A stretch of 64,000 nt of DNA from Diplocloster agilis (lineage in GTDB: Bacteria > Bacillota > Clostridia > Lachnospirales > Lachnospiraceae), in NCBI RefSeq assembly GCF_019042275.1, contig NZ_JAHQCW010000017.1, positions 41,597-105,596 on the forward strand. The letters run 5' to 3'. The notes beneath the pieces were generated by a model. That model worked only from the letters and a program-made list of their open reading frames with translations, did no database searches and was not told the origin of the DNA. Below are positions 7,545 to 17,963 of this stretch, piece by piece. Every line of letters starts with the position of its first letter. Within the stretch, counting starts at the first letter, position 1. Made by a program: the position numbers and the translations under genes.

Positions 7545-10500
7545 TCATCGTTCACGGTCTTTGCTTTTCGGCGTCGGTTCTTCGTCGCCCTCATCAGGCT
7601 CGCCGCCGACAATCTCATTCTCACGCTTATCCACATTGAGAAGTGCGTTGAGTTCGTTCAGTCTTGCAGTTTTAGTTTTGAGTTCTTCTTCCTGATTGAA
7701 CGGTTTTTCCACATCGACCTTTGCCGTTTCAAACTGTGTTTTAACATTTTCAAGCTCCTGTTCGTTTATCTCCAAACGCTTAGGAAGTCCCTCAAGAGCG
7801 TTATCCAAACGGGTAATATTACCGAAGGTGTCCGTGCCGAGCGACACGGAATAACCGAGTTCGCCCTTGAGTTTGACCTTGTATTCCTTCGCAAAGGTAT
7901 CAAAGGAAAGCTCTGTCTGAAAGCCACGGTACTCTCCGAGAGGAACCGGATTGGGACTCGTCATAGCCTGACACGCATCAAGAATTGCATTGCCGGCGTC
8001 CGCTTTCTCAGAATAAAAAACACCCTTGACCGTCATTCCGATAAAGCTATCGTCAAGCGGTTTCGGGTGCTGTTTTGCTCTCTCTATATCGGATTTCAAG
8101 CCCGCAATCGTATCAGTTCGTCTTGCGATTTCCTGCGGATAGAACTTGATGATCTTATCTTCAAGAGCATATCTTTCAGAGAGAAAATTGGATTTCAGCA
8201 AGCGCAGTTTCTGCACCTGAATATCCAAGTCCATTTTCTCTTTGATATACGGATTGCCTGTCGCAAGCATTTTGATTTCAGCATAGGACAGTGCGGTTTC
8301 GTCAATATCCTCGCAGGAACGGACAGGCGATTTGCTCGTCATAATCTGCGAAGCGAACTTCTGCTTTCCCTCCACGAGCTGATAAAGGTAGGCATCAAAG
8401 GTTTCTTCAGTAACGAAACGGTAAATATCTACCTCAAGGTTTTCGTTGCCCTGACGGATACTTCTGCCGAGACGCTGTTCCAAATCGGAAGGTCGCCACG
8501 GACAGTCGAGGTCGCTGGATGCGGCAAGTTTATTCTGCACATTAGTACCTGCACCCATCTTCTGAGTGCTGCCCATAAGGATACGGACATCACCTTTGCG
8601 AACTTTTTTGAACAGCTCCAGTTTCTTCGTTTCGGTGTCTGCTTCGTGAATGAATTTTATTTCCTCGGCGGGTACTCCACGCTCTATGAGTTTCTTACGA
8701 ATATCATCATACACGGAGAAGTTTCCGTCATTCTTCGGGGTGGAAAGGTCACAGAAGAACAACTGTGTCAGCCGTTTTTCCTTTCCTTTTTCCCAAGTTT
8801 CAAACATTGCGTCCACACAAGCGTTCAGCTTACTGCCCTCAAAGTCGGGGAGCATCGGGTTGATAAGCCGTTGGTCAAGAGCCAGCTTTCTGCCGTCGTT
8901 GGTGATTTTCAGCATATTATCTACGCTTGCGTCCACCATACCGTTGCGTACTTTTTCTGCTCGCTCTGCAAGCTCGGCTACCATCTGCTTTTGGATTTCA
9001 GACGGCTTAACCGAGATATTGTGATAGACTGCTTTCGGCACAGGCAAGTCAAGCATATCTGCGGTTTTTATGTCCGCAACCTCTTTGAACATCGCCATCA
9101 GTTCAGGCAGGTTATAGAACCTTGCAAACCTTGTCTTTGCCCGGTAGCCTGTTCCTTCGGGTGTCAGCTCCACCGCCGTAACGGTTTCGCCAAAGGTGGA
9201 TGCCCACGCATCAAAGTGTTGCAGATTGTTTTCCACGAGCGTGTTGTACTGCAAATATCTCTGAATGGTGTAAAGCTCCACCATAGAATTGGAGATCGGC
9301 GTTCCGGTTGCAAATACCGTACCACGACCGCCCGTAATCTCGTCAAGGTAGCGGCACTTCATAAAAAGGTCGCTGGATTTTTGCGCTTCGGTCTGTGCGA
9401 TACCGCCGACATTCCTCATTTTTGTATAGAGGAAAAGGTTCTTGTAGTAATGGCTTTCATCTATGAAAAGCCTGTCCACGCCAAGTTCCTCAAAGGTCAC
9501 AACATCGTCCTTTTTAGACTGGTCGTTGAGCTTGTCGAGCTTCTGCTTAACGGACTTTTTCGTGCGTTCCAACTGCTTGACCGAGAAATTATCTCCTCGG
9601 TTTCTTTTCAGGTCAGCAATGCCGTTGGTGACTTCTTCAAGCTGCTGTTCAAGGATGGCTCTCTGCCGTTCAATGCTCATCGGGATTTTCTCAAACTGAG
9701 AATGCCCGATGATGATAGCATCGTAATCCCCGGTAGCAATTCGACCGCAGAACCTTTTGCGGTTTTTGGTTTCAAAGTCCTTTTTCGTAGCCACCAAAAT
9801 ATTTGCGGACGGATAGAGCTGCAAGAACTCCGACGCCCATTGTTCGGTGAGGTGGTTCGGGACTACGAACAGCGATTTACTGCATAATCCGAGCCGTTTC
9901 GATTCCATAGCAGCCGCTGTCATTTCAAAGGTTTTGCCTGCACCGACGGCGTGTGCAAGGAGCGTATTGCCGCCGTAAAGGATATGCGCTACCGCATTTC
10001 TTTGGTGTTCCCGCAGTTCTATTTCGGGGTTCATACCGTTAAAGGTAATGTGGCTTCCGTCGTACTCACGGGGACGGATACTGTTGAACTTTTCGTTGTA
10101 GAGCTTGCATAGTCTTTCTCTGCGCTCAGGATCAGACCATATCCAGTCCTGAAAGCCCTGCTTGATAAGCTCCTGCTTTGCCTGAGCGATTGCAGTTTCC
10201 TTTTTATTCAGGATTGCTTTCTTTTTGCCGTCTGCATCTTCCTCATAATCGAAGATACGCACATCCTTCAGGTTCAGCGTTTCCTCGATAATCTTGTAAG
10301 CATTGATACGGCTTGTGCCATAGGTGCTGTACGCTTTGACATTTCCTCGGTCGTAGGATTTGCCCTCGATATTCCATTCTCCAGTGTACTCGGAAAAATG
10401 GATTTTGATGTTCCACTGTGCATATCTCGGCGTTCCCAAGAACTCAAACACAAACTGCTCGACAATCTCAGGCGGCAGCCAAGTCGCACCGAGGCGGACG

Positions 10501-13500
10501 GAAATCTCACTTGCCGTCAGGTCTTTCGGCTGCACCTTTTGGAGCGCTTCCACATTGATACTGTATTCTTCAGGTGAAAGCTGTGCCGATTTTTTTGCCC
10601 AGGCGAGCTTCTCGCGGACATTGCCGGAGAGGTATTCGTCAGCCATAAGGTACTTTGCTTCGGTGCTGTTGCCGTACCCGTACATCGGGTTAAGGAAGAT
10701 AACGCCCTTTAGATCTTCGTAGATTTCTGCTTCGGTCTTTCCTGAAAGCTGACACATATATTCCATATCTACACACGCTTTTTCGCCCATAGATACGGCA
10801 AGTGCTTCGCTCGAAGTGTCAACCGAAGTAACGGGAGTGTGCGGCTTAATCGTTCTCTTAAAGAACATATCTGCCTTACGCTCAAGGTTTCCTTCATCGT
10901 CCAAGATTTCAAGAGCCGAGAGCAAAGAGTACGAGCTGTCCTGCGAGAAAGCCGAAGTGTTGGCTCTGCTATTAAGCAGCCCATACTTGCTTGTAAAGGT
11001 GTCGTAGAGCGTGTTTAATCGCTCCTGCTCGGCTTTTATCTCGTAGTCAGGGTAATCTTCCGTCTGCAATTCAATCAGGTTTCTAACGGCATCACGAATG
11101 GTTATCATACCCTTAATTCGGTTTTCGGCAGTAGCAGAAACATCCACCGGAGTCATTCTTGAGTTCTCACGGAAGTAGATTTTATCGTCTACCACCGTAT
11201 AAGAGAAGTTCCTAACCGTAGGATCGGCGGGGATAGAGTTATCTTCTTCGGTCAGCTCATCTTCAACCTCATAAGCAGTAACTTCACCGTGAATGTTGGC
11301 GATTGCTTCGCTCAACTGTTCTTCAAGGTCTGCACCCTCATAAGGCACACAAGATGGTTCAGGGCCGAACCGTCCTGATACCATCTGCATCTCACCGAGT
11401 ATCATTTCGGGGTGGTCGACAAAGTAACTGTTCATCGGTATGCCGTTCTCGTCTGTGCCAAGATGCACCCAATCAGGCTCTATATCTATCAAGCGGTCAC
11501 GCTTCTGCAAGATAAGAATATCCGAAACGACTTCCGTTCCGGCATTGCCCTTAAAGGTGTTGTTAGGCAGACGAATTGCACCGAGCAAGTCAGCTCTCTG
11601 TGCGATATACTTACGGACTGCGGGGTTTTCCTTATCCATTGTGCCTTTGCTCGTTATGAGTGCCATAACGCCGCCCGGTCGCAATTTGTCGAGGGACTTT
11701 GCAAAGAAGTAGTCGTGGATCAGGAACTTGTACTTGTCATATCTCTTATCGGGAACTTTGAAATCCCCGAAAGGCACATTACCTACAACGGCGTCAAAGA
11801 AGCTGTCGGGGAGATTTGCCTCCTCAAAGCCTTGTGCGGCAATAGAGGTTTTTTGATAAAGCTGCTGTGCGATACCCGCCGAAACGGTATCAAGCTCAAC
11901 GCCATAGATTTTACTCTCGCTCATTGAGTCGGGCAGCATACCGATAAAATGACCGATACCGCAGGAAGGCTCCAAGATATTGCCCTCACGAAAACCTAAC
12001 TGCTCCATAGCCTTATATACGGCTTTAATAACCGTAGGTGGGGTGTAGAAAGCCGTCAGGGTGCTTTCTCTTGCGGAGTCGTATTCTTCCGGTGTCAAGA
12101 TATTTTTGAGCATCGCATACTCGGTATGCCAAGCTCCCGCACGTTCATCAAACGCTTCGGGGATACCGCCCCAACCGACATATCTCGACAAGATTTTCTG
12201 CTCGTCAGGAGTGGCAAAGCGGTTTTCTTGCTGACATCTTTTCAAGACCGTAATCGCCGCATAGTTACGGTGAAAACGCTCTTTTTTGTTTACCTCCGTA
12301 ATTTCGTTGTTGGCAAGGTCAAAGTTGTGTCGTTCGGACATTGGAATTTCAGGGTGCAGGTCAAAGGATTGCACCTTGCTTTTCTTTGGCTGCTCCCAAG
12401 CGGGAACAACGGGGGCAGAAGCCTTTTCCACACGCTCAATTTCTTCTTCGGACAGGTAAACAAGGTCATCAAAGGAAAGGTTCTTCAGACCTCGCTCGGT
12501 CATATCCTCAAGACTGTCATACTGTTCGGTGCGGATAACCGTACCGTCAACAAGGGTTTCAATCTTGAAGTCTACAAGGTTGACATTCGCCTGAATTTCG
12601 TGCTTGTCATCTTCGGTGGTTGTGTATGCCACATTGACTTCGGAAAGGTTAGAGTAGTCCGCACCTTCGTCACGCTCAAATTCTTCTCGACAGTATTCGT
12701 CAATAATTTCCTTTGCAATATCAAGGGAAGATTTCAGATATGGACTGTCGATAATCTCAACGCCCTGCGGCGGCGGATCAAGCTGAGAGATAAAGTCCTG
12801 CTGAATAGTCGTTCCGTCCCTGTCCTTATACAGAACAATTTTCATCGGAACGCCGTAGTAATTTTCTTCCTTAATGTCCTTTTCAAACTGATAGGGACTT
12901 GTGTATTCGATACTCTCACGAACACGCCCGTCCGTATGAAGGTAATCAATTCTGCCGATAGGCTTTGACTCCACCGGAGCTTCCTTATTCTGAGAAACAA
13001 TGGAAAGAACCTTGCGCTCGCTGCCGTCAACGGTTGATACAGTAAGGTCAAAACCTCTGTCGGTCAGCATATTCATATAGGTTTCGAGGGTGTGCTGCGG
13101 GAAGCCCACCATAGGAACTCTCTCGCTGTCGCTTATCGCACGGGAGGTCATCACAAGGTCAAGAGCTTCAGCAACCTTTTGTGCGTCCTCGCCATAGGCT
13201 TCATAAAAATCCCCAACCTGATACAAAACAAGGCTGTCGGGATTTTCGGCTTTCACCGCAAGATAACTTCTATACGGTTCTCGCACTCGGTTGTCCTTAA
13301 CAGGAACGCCGTTATGCTCGGATAGTTCCGTAAAGTCCTTCAAGAGTTTATCACGGATACCAAGAACGCCACCGTCATCCTCAAAGACAAAGGCTTCTTC
13401 CACAAGGAATTTGTAGAACTCCTGACCGTGCCACTCATTGTCCATACTGTCCTTTGCGACAAGACCGGCGCTGTCATATTCAAGTACAACATCATCAATT

Positions 13501-16229
13501 TTCAGGGCGGAGAGAACATCGTAGAGGATTTCTGTTTCACGGTCATAAACCGGCAATGCGTTCGGCTCATTCTGCCCAGCCATTCTGTTAAGTTCTGCTT
13601 GATGTTCCGCTTCAAATTGCTGAATATCCTTGTGGATTTTGAGAATGTTTTCGGGTGTGAACTCGGTATAGTCGCAGTCCATCTCATAGTCGTTTTCCGC
13701 TTCCATAAAGAAAGGCGTGTTGATGTCAGCCAAAAACTGATCCGACATTTCTTCAAGGTCGGCAACAAACCTATCCGTGTTTTCGGGATGATTCGCAATA
13801 TCATACTGCTCGATGAGTTCTTCAAAAACAGTGAAGCTCAAATCACCTGAGACATACTGACCACCGGCATTTGCGTCGGGATTAAAATATATCCAATGAA
13901 CAAGGTCGTTTCCGCTATCCAAAGATATTCTCACCTTTGTGTTGTCCGTGATTTCTTCGGCTGGTAAAACCTTTACTTTCAGGTGGTCGTTCATCGGGTT
14001 TTCCTGAACCTTTTGGTCGAACTCGGCTCTTGTCATTTCCTTATTGAACAATGGGAACTGCGTATCATAGAGCATTACCCGGTCCTTATCAAAGGACAGA
14101 ATTTCATACTCGTTTGCACCGAGATAAACGGTGTTGCCAAGATGATATTCATATCTTTCGTTGCTCGATTCCGGCTCTTTCTTTTCGGACGGTGCAGTAG
14201 AAAGGATTTCTCGCTTTCTGCGTTCCTCTGCGGCTTCGGCTCTGCGAATTTCGTGTTGCTCAAGCCACGCCGGATAGAGTTCCTTTTCTTTCGGGTTCAG
14301 GTATCTATCCATTTTGATAAGCTCAGAAATGCGCTTTTCAACCTGATTCCAATTCAGAAGCACTTTGACTTCTTCGCCGTTTGCATTCTTCGAGATTTTG
14401 ATGCCTTTGCCATCGTGCTGCTCGTCAATGCCCGTTCCGGTGATAACGGGGTAAGAACCGCCCCAACCGTATTCATTTTTCAGGAAATCCACATTTTCTT
14501 TCTTTGAAAGGCTCTTTTGGAACTGCTCATAAATGCGGAACTTTCCCTCCGACACGCCGCTTCCACGGGTGAGAACAGCGTCGATAATCTCCTGAGAAAA
14601 GGAAAAAGCAGAGGGTTTCGTTACCTCTGCTTCGTAATTGAGCATTAAGCTCATCTGCCCGTCCATAGAGGGCAGGGGTTTCATTGTGTCCTGAAGCTCG
14701 CCCAAAAGACGCATTGCTTCAAAATGTTTGGCTATCACGCCCCAGTCGTAAAAGCTCTGCTTTGTACGGCTAAGATAACTACCTTCCCAAAGCTGAAGCA
14801 CATTCTGATAAGTCTTGTAGCCGACTCGTCTGCCGTCGCCCAGTATCACTTCGGTAAAATCATTATTGAAAATACTCTTGATATACTCGGTGCGCTTGTC
14901 CTCGTCGGCTACACTTTCGTAAAATGCACGGATTTCATCTTTGGTGGCTTTCAGGTGGGGTGTGGTTGCAAGGATTTCACGGATAGTATCATCGTGACCG
15001 AAGAACGGAAGGGTTCTGTCCTCGTTGCTTCGGTCGTAATACTCTAAGCGAAGATTACTTCCTTCATCACGATTTCCTGAACTCGGCTCTTCAGGTTGTT
15101 CATCTTCCGAACCCAACTCATCATATCCGTCGCTTTCAGGCTCTCGGTCAATCCTTCCTTCGCCGCCATCTCTTTCGTCAGGCGTTCCTCCATTTCGGTC
15201 GCCGTCTGTTCGATCTGCGTCAGATGCTCGCTCAGCTTGCAGCTCGTCAGGAGATTGTAGTACAGCACCTTGCGGTTCTCTTTCAGGTACTTCGCCCTCA
15301 TTCGGGAGTACCGTCCCATCGGCGCTTCCGGCTGTTCCGGCAGCTCCAAATTGGGCAGTCTGTAATCGCCCTGCATCGTGTATGTCAGCTCGTTCATTTT
15401 GTGGACTCCTTTCTGTGTTTTGATTTCTGCCTATATTGTAATCAGGCTTTCTGTTTTCCGCAATTATGCGATTTTGCCTTTCAAGGGACATCACTGTTTT
15501 TGCAATTTCGGTAAGTCCCATTTCGGCAATGTCGCTGGTGGCAAAGCCCAGGGCATTAAGCGTACCGGGCGTATTGAAATTGATAATATCCTCAAAATCT
15601 TCACGCTCGAAATATTCCTCTGTATCAATGCCAAGCCGTTCCATCATCATATATGCCACGCTGTTGGTAACAACTTTTCTGTATATGGTGGAAATATTGT
15701 CCTCGTCCAGTTCCTCCAAGAAGCTGTCGTTTACAGAGTATAGCAAATCACGGGTATAATCGGGAAGATTATCCTCGGCGGCATTTTGTGCCGCACTCAT
15801 CACTGCGTCCGCAAGGCTTTGGCTGTTATCCAGCGTTCCGAAGGTGCTTTCAAGGGTTTCGGTGATTTCCTGCTCATATTCCGGCTTCATTTCCCAAATG
15901 GGAACGGGACGGGAATACTTGCTCGGATGGGTGTCGGAAATATCGAAGTAATGGATAAGGCGCTGGCGGCTCCTGCTTGCATCGTCAAAGACCGCAATAC
16001 CCGTCGCACCTCGATTAACCCATCGACCGAAAGTGCCGTTCCAACGCTCAATTTCAAGAACTGCGGTAGCGTCCGGTCGCTGTGCGAACACCAAAAGCTG
16101 TTCATCAAAGCGCAGCTTATAGTTTCTGCAAGCAGAAGTCAAAAAGGCTTCCCAATTCTGCGGAGAGGATACCACCGTCTTGCAGGTACGGTCGTACAGT
16201 TCGGAAATAAGGTCATACTTACGAGCCAT
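7545..16229 (-). CDS. Giant DNA methylase / SNF2-type helicase protein (2,894 aa)
   Basis: A single uninterrupted frame from ATG 16229 (AAGGAGG, good spacing). Visible modules: an ArdC-like N-terminal region (about 20-100, LRFDEQLLVFAQRPDATAV); an acidic, low-complexity linker (about 280-400); a MutS domain I-like block near 1003-1060 (VLYQVGDFYEAYGEDA, later VPMVGFPQHTLETYM); an N6-adenine methylase-like domain with SCGIGHFIG near 1421 and GNVPFGDF near 1481; and an SNF2/DEAD helicase core with HAVGAGKT near 2091, DESHYYKN near 2255 and QRLGRSIRQGN near 2582. The C-terminus is coiled coil. Such proteins are a hallmark of Tn1549-like ICEs and large conjugative elements; protection of the incoming DNA from restriction is the usual suggestion. 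The methylase catalytic motif reads NVPF in place of the commoner NPPF. Confidence 0.88.
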   Translation of the reverse strand: MARKYDLISELYDRTCKTVVSSPQNWEAFLTSACRNYKLRFDEQLLVFAQRPDATAVLEIERWNGTFGRWVNRGATGIAVFDDASRSRQRLIHYFDISDTHPSKYSRPVPIWEMKPEYEQEITETLESTFGTLDNSQSLADAVMSAAQNAAEDNLPDYTRDLLYSVNDSFLEELDEDNISTIYRKVVTNSVAYMMMERLGIDTEEYFEREDFEDIINFNTPGTLNALGFATSDIAEMGLTEIAKTVMSLERQNRIIAENRKPDYNIGRNQNTERSPQNERADIHDAGRLQTAQFGAAGTAGSADGTVLPNEGEVPEREPQGAVLQSPDELQAERASDADRTDGDRNGGTPDERDGGEGRIDREPESDGYDELGSEDEQPEEPSSGNRDEGSNLRLEYYDRSNEDRTLPFFGHDDTIREILATTPHLKATKDEIRAFYESVADEDKRTEYIKSIFNNDFTEVILGDGRRVGYKTYQNVLQLWEGSYLSRTKQSFYDWGVIAKHFEAMRLLGELQDTMKPLPSMDGQMSLMLNYEAEVTKPSAFSFSQEIIDAVLTRGSGVSEGKFRIYEQFQKSLSKKENVDFLKNEYGWGGSYPVITGTGIDEQHDGKGIKISKNANGEEVKVLLNWNQVEKRISELIKMDRYLNPKEKELYPAWLEQHEIRRAEAAEERRKREILSTAPSEKKEPESSNERYEYHLGNTVYLGANEYEILSFDKDRVMLYDTQFPLFNKEMTRAEFDQKVQENPMNDHLKVKVLPAEEITDNTKVRISLDSGNDLVHWIYFNPDANAGGQYVSGDLSFTVFEELIEQYDIANHPENTDRFVADLEEMSDQFLADINTPFFMEAENDYEMDCDYTEFTPENILKIHKDIQQFEAEHQAELNRMAGQNEPNALPVYDRETEILYDVLSALKIDDVVLEYDSAGLVAKDSMDNEWHGQEFYKFLVEEAFVFEDDGGVLGIRDKLLKDFTELSEHNGVPVKDNRVREPYRSYLAVKAENPDSLVLYQVGDFYEAYGEDAQKVAEALDLVMTSRAISDSERVPMVGFPQHTLETYMNMLTDRGFDLTVSTVDGSERKVLSIVSQNKEAPVESKPIGRIDYLHTDGRVRESIEYTSPYQFEKDIKEENYYGVPMKIVLYKDRDGTTIQQDFISQLDPPPQGVEIIDSPYLKSSLDIAKEIIDEYCREEFERDEGADYSNLSEVNVAYTTTEDDKHEIQANVNLVDFKIETLVDGTVIRTEQYDSLEDMTERGLKNLSFDDLVYLSEEEIERVEKASAPVVPAWEQPKKSKVQSFDLHPEIPMSERHNFDLANNEITEVNKKERFHRNYAAITVLKRCQQENRFATPDEQKILSRYVGWGGIPEAFDERAGAWHTEYAMLKNILTPEEYDSARESTLTAFYTPPTVIKAVYKAMEQLGFREGNILEPSCGIGHFIGMLPDSMSESKIYGVELDTVSAGIAQQLYQKTSIAAQGFEEANLPDSFFDAVVGNVPFGDFKVPDKRYDKYKFLIHDYFFAKSLDKLRPGGVMALITSKGTMDKENPAVRKYIAQRADLLGAIRLPNNTFKGNAGTEVVSDILILQKRDRLIDIEPDWVHLGTDENGIPMNSYFVDHPEMILGEMQMVSGRFGPEPSCVPYEGADLEEQLSEAIANIHGEVTAYEVEDELTEEDNSIPADPTVRNFSYTVVDDKIYFRENSRMTPVDVSATAENRIKGMITIRDAVRNLIELQTEDYPDYEIKAEQERLNTLYDTFTSKYGLLNSRANTSAFSQDSSYSLLSALEILDDEGNLERKADMFFKRTIKPHTPVTSVDTSSEALAVSMGEKACVDMEYMCQLSGKTEAEIYEDLKGVIFLNPMYGYGNSTEAKYLMADEYLSGNVREKLAWAKKSAQLSPEEYSINVEALQKVQPKDLTASEISVRLGATWLPPEIVEQFVFEFLGTPRYAQWNIKIHFSEYTGEWNIEGKSYDRGNVKAYSTYGTSRINAYKIIEETLNLKDVRIFDYEEDADGKKKAILNKKETAIAQAKQELIKQGFQDWIWSDPERRERLCKLYNEKFNSIRPREYDGSHITFNGMNPEIELREHQRNAVAHILYGGNTLLAHAVGAGKTFEMTAAAMESKRLGLCSKSLFVVPNHLTEQWASEFLQLYPSANILVATKKDFETKNRKRFCGRIATGDYDAIIIGHSQFEKIPMSIERQRAILEQQLEEVTNGIADLKRNRGDNFSVKQLERTKKSVKQKLDKLNDQSKKDDVVTFEELGVDRLFIDESHYYKNLFLYTKMRNVGGIAQTEAQKSSDLFMKCRYLDEITGGRGTVFATGTPISNSMVELYTIQRYLQYNTLVENNLQHFDAWASTFGETVTAVELTPEGTGYRAKTRFARFYNLPELMAMFKEVADIKTADMLDLPVPKAVYHNISVKPSEIQKQMVAELAERAEKVRNGMVDASVDNMLKITNDGRKLALDQRLINPMLPDFEGSKLNACVDAMFETWEKGKEKRLTQLFFCDLSTPKNDGNFSVYDDIRKKLIERGVPAEEIKFIHEADTETKKLELFKKVRKGDVRILMGSTQKMGAGTNVQNKLAASSDLDCPWRPSDLEQRLGRSIRQGNENLEVDIYRFVTEETFDAYLYQLVEGKQKFASQIMTSKSPVRSCEDIDETALSYAEIKMLATGNPYIKEKMDLDIQVQKLRLLKSNFLSERYALEDKIIKFYPQEIARRTDTIAGLKSDIERAKQHPKPLDDSFIGMTVKGVFYSEKADAGNAILDACQAMTSPNPVPLGEYRGFQTELSFDTFAKEYKVKLKGELGYSVSLGTDTFGNITRLDNALEGLPKRLEINEQELENVKTQFETAKVDVEKPFNQEEELKTKTARLNELNALLNVDKRENEIVGGEPDEGDEEPTPKSKDRER

Positions 16230-16243
16230 CGGGAAACACCTCC

Positions 16244-17179
16244 TTATCTTTCATATTCTTTGTTCCGTTTTGGCTTTACGGGTTCTCCGTTTTCGTCATA
16301 GTTTTTCGGATCGGCGGCAGGGACTTTCCACCCAAACATAGAGCCTGCCTTCATTGCCTCGGCTTGCCCCTTTGTAACACCGAGCTTACGGTTCATAGAG
16401 TCGGCAAGCTCTTTCATTTCACCGGGAACGCCGTCTGTCAGGTCTGTTTTGTAATATCCGGTTTCGCCCTTTTTGATAATGCCGATTTCATTGCTCGTCG
16501 GCAAGTACACATAGCATTGCTCCGGCAGAGAGGAACGAAACGGAATAACGGTATTGCCGTTTTGCTCCATTCTCTCGGCAAATTCGCAGATATGATAAAG
16601 ATTGTCGCCCACCTCAAGGTGGTAATCGTCGATATATCTGCACTCTCTGTCGAAATGCTCGCCGCTGCTTAAAGTTATGCGGATTTTATCTCCGTCAGGG
16701 ATAGTGAACTGCTCTTTGTAGTGCAGATCAATAAAGCGAATACCTTTTTCGGCTTTTTGCAGATGATTGTCAAGCCACTCACGCTGATAGCAATAGCAGT
16801 ACAGATTGTACTCTCCACGGTTTGGATTTAACCGCATAAGGTAGGAATACCGCTTGGTATCAACACGGACGCCGTAATGGTTACGGTCATCCTCGTAGCT
16901 GCTTTCGGGGTGTTCATAGCAGAATTTTGACATAGCACTTCTGCCGCTTAAAAACTCGCCGTCCCCGAAACGGTAGGAGTTTATCACCAAGTCAAATTCC
17001 TTTTTGAAATCGTCGGTCTTTAAGTCCTTTCTGAAATCGTTCCAAGTGGAATAAAACTCTTTGCCCGTACTGCCGAAATCTGCTCTTAAATACCCGATAA
17101 GTCCCGTCTGCATAGAAATCTGCTGGCTTTGGCGGAAGGTATATTTTCTTTCGGCAGGGGTCATAATTCGGTAATCCAT
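16244..17179 (-). CDS. ICE-conserved protein of unknown function (311 aa)
   Basis: The supported start is ATG 17179, preceded by GAGGTG five bases upstream; an in-frame start at 17254 would run into the preceding gene. The N-terminus (MDYRIMTPAERKYTFRQSQQ) and a TGLIGYLRADFGS stretch are characteristic of a family found just upstream of the giant methylase/helicase gene in related ICEs. A middle section (ECRYIDDYHLEVGDNLYHICEFAERM) resembles small LPD-type domains of mobile-element proteins. The C-terminal tail is basic. No catalytic signature is visible. The gene ends 15 bases before the giant gene begins, so it is in the same operon. Confidence 0.65.
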   Translation of the reverse strand: MDYRIMTPAERKYTFRQSQQISMQTGLIGYLRADFGSTGKEFYSTWNDFRKDLKTDDFKKEFDLVINSYRFGDGEFLSGRSAMSKFCYEHPESSYEDDRNHYGVRVDTKRYSYLMRLNPNRGEYNLYCYCYQREWLDNHLQKAEKGIRFIDLHYKEQFTIPDGDKIRITLSSGEHFDRECRYIDDYHLEVGDNLYHICEFAERMEQNGNTVIPFRSSLPEQCYVYLPTSNEIGIIKKGETGYYKTDLTDGVPGEMKELADSMNRKLGVTKGQAEAMKAGSMFGWKVPAADPKNYDENGEPVKPKRNKEYER

Positions 17180-17183
17180 ATTT

Positions 17184-17747
17184 TCACCTCGCTCTCTCGA
17201 TATTTTTCTTTTGCCGGGGAATATCGAACCCGTAAACGGCGGCAATTTCATCACCGAGCCGCCTTGTCACTCTCGTTATATCGGCTCGTGTTGCCTTGCC
17301 ATCGTAAATCTTTGCTTTGAGATTTTCAATCTGACTGTCTGTTGCGGTGTCCTTATACACACGGTAGAGGTAGTGATTTGTTCCGTCGTGGTGAACGGCG
17401 TCGGCACGGAGATCTCCGTACTTATCCACATACCACTCGCACATATCCATTTCGGAATACAAACAGTCTTTAATATTGCCTGTCTTGATTTCCGCATATC
17501 CGTCATAACGACCGTCCCAACGCCCGATGTCCGCCACAACCAAGATGGGCTGTGAGAGCTGAACATTCAGGTTCATACGCTCGTCACCGAGATAGTCGGA
17601 ATTGATTTCGTACATTTTCTGTATCAGTTCATCTTCGGACAGGTCGGGGTACTGTTCTTCAAGGTCTGCCCGCCAGTTCTCAAAATCAAGGTGAATATTG
17701 CTCCAGATAATATGGCGGTCATTCTGCTTGCTGCTCATCTGTACCAC
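17184..17747 (-). CDS. ICE-conserved protein of unknown function (187 aa)
   Basis: Up to 187 residues; ATG 17738 (MSSKQND) is an equally possible start. The gene overlaps the end of the preceding 76-residue gene. The sequence has an N-terminal acidic half (WRADLEEQYPDLSEDELI, NSDYLGDERMNLNVQL), a central hydrophobic strand LVVADIGRWDGRYDGY, and a basic C-terminal segment ending in a positively charged tail. I recognise the pattern from other ICEs but no function. Its tight packing with both neighbours is the main evidence that it is real. Confidence 0.65.
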   Translation of the reverse strand: MVQMSSKQNDRHIIWSNIHLDFENWRADLEEQYPDLSEDELIQKMYEINSDYLGDERMNLNVQLSQPILVVADIGRWDGRYDGYAEIKTGNIKDCLYSEMDMCEWYVDKYGDLRADAVHHDGTNHYLYRVYKDTATDSQIENLKAKIYDGKATRADITRVTRRLGDEIAAVYGFDIPRQKKNIERAR

Positions 17748-17949
17748 CGCCTAAGTAGGAGAACAGCTTGCCCGCTTTGGTTGCTTTCTGAAGCTCCATA
17801 ATCACCGTCATATCCTGAATGGTGATGTTCGGGATTTTCAAAATGCTTTCCATAGAAAGTCCCTGCAAGTCCTTTTCGGTTCTGCATTTTGCGTCAAAGA
17901 GCTTGTTTAAGACTTTGACCTTCTGCTGAAGGGTAATTGTATCTTTCAT
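17719..17949 (-). CDS. Small conserved ICE protein (76 aa)
   Basis: ATG 17949 follows AAGGAGG by 10 bases. The 76 residues are helical with no membrane segment (LQQKVKVLNKLFDAKCRTEKDL, MESILKIPNITIQDM). The end overlaps the next gene by about 20-30 bases, indicating coupled translation. No known function; coding potential rests on the ribosome site, the operon packing and the amino-acid composition. Confidence 0.65.
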   Translation of the reverse strand: MKDTITLQQKVKVLNKLFDAKCRTEKDLQGLSMESILKIPNITIQDMTVIMELQKATKAGKLFSYLGGGTDEQQAE

Positions 17950-17963
17950 AGGTCTATACCTCC

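Noticed and set aside
8067..9887. 606-codon plus-strand open frame
   Set aside because: It lies wholly antisense to the helicase core of the giant ICE protein, has no ribosome site or domain, and its composition is that of a mirror frame.
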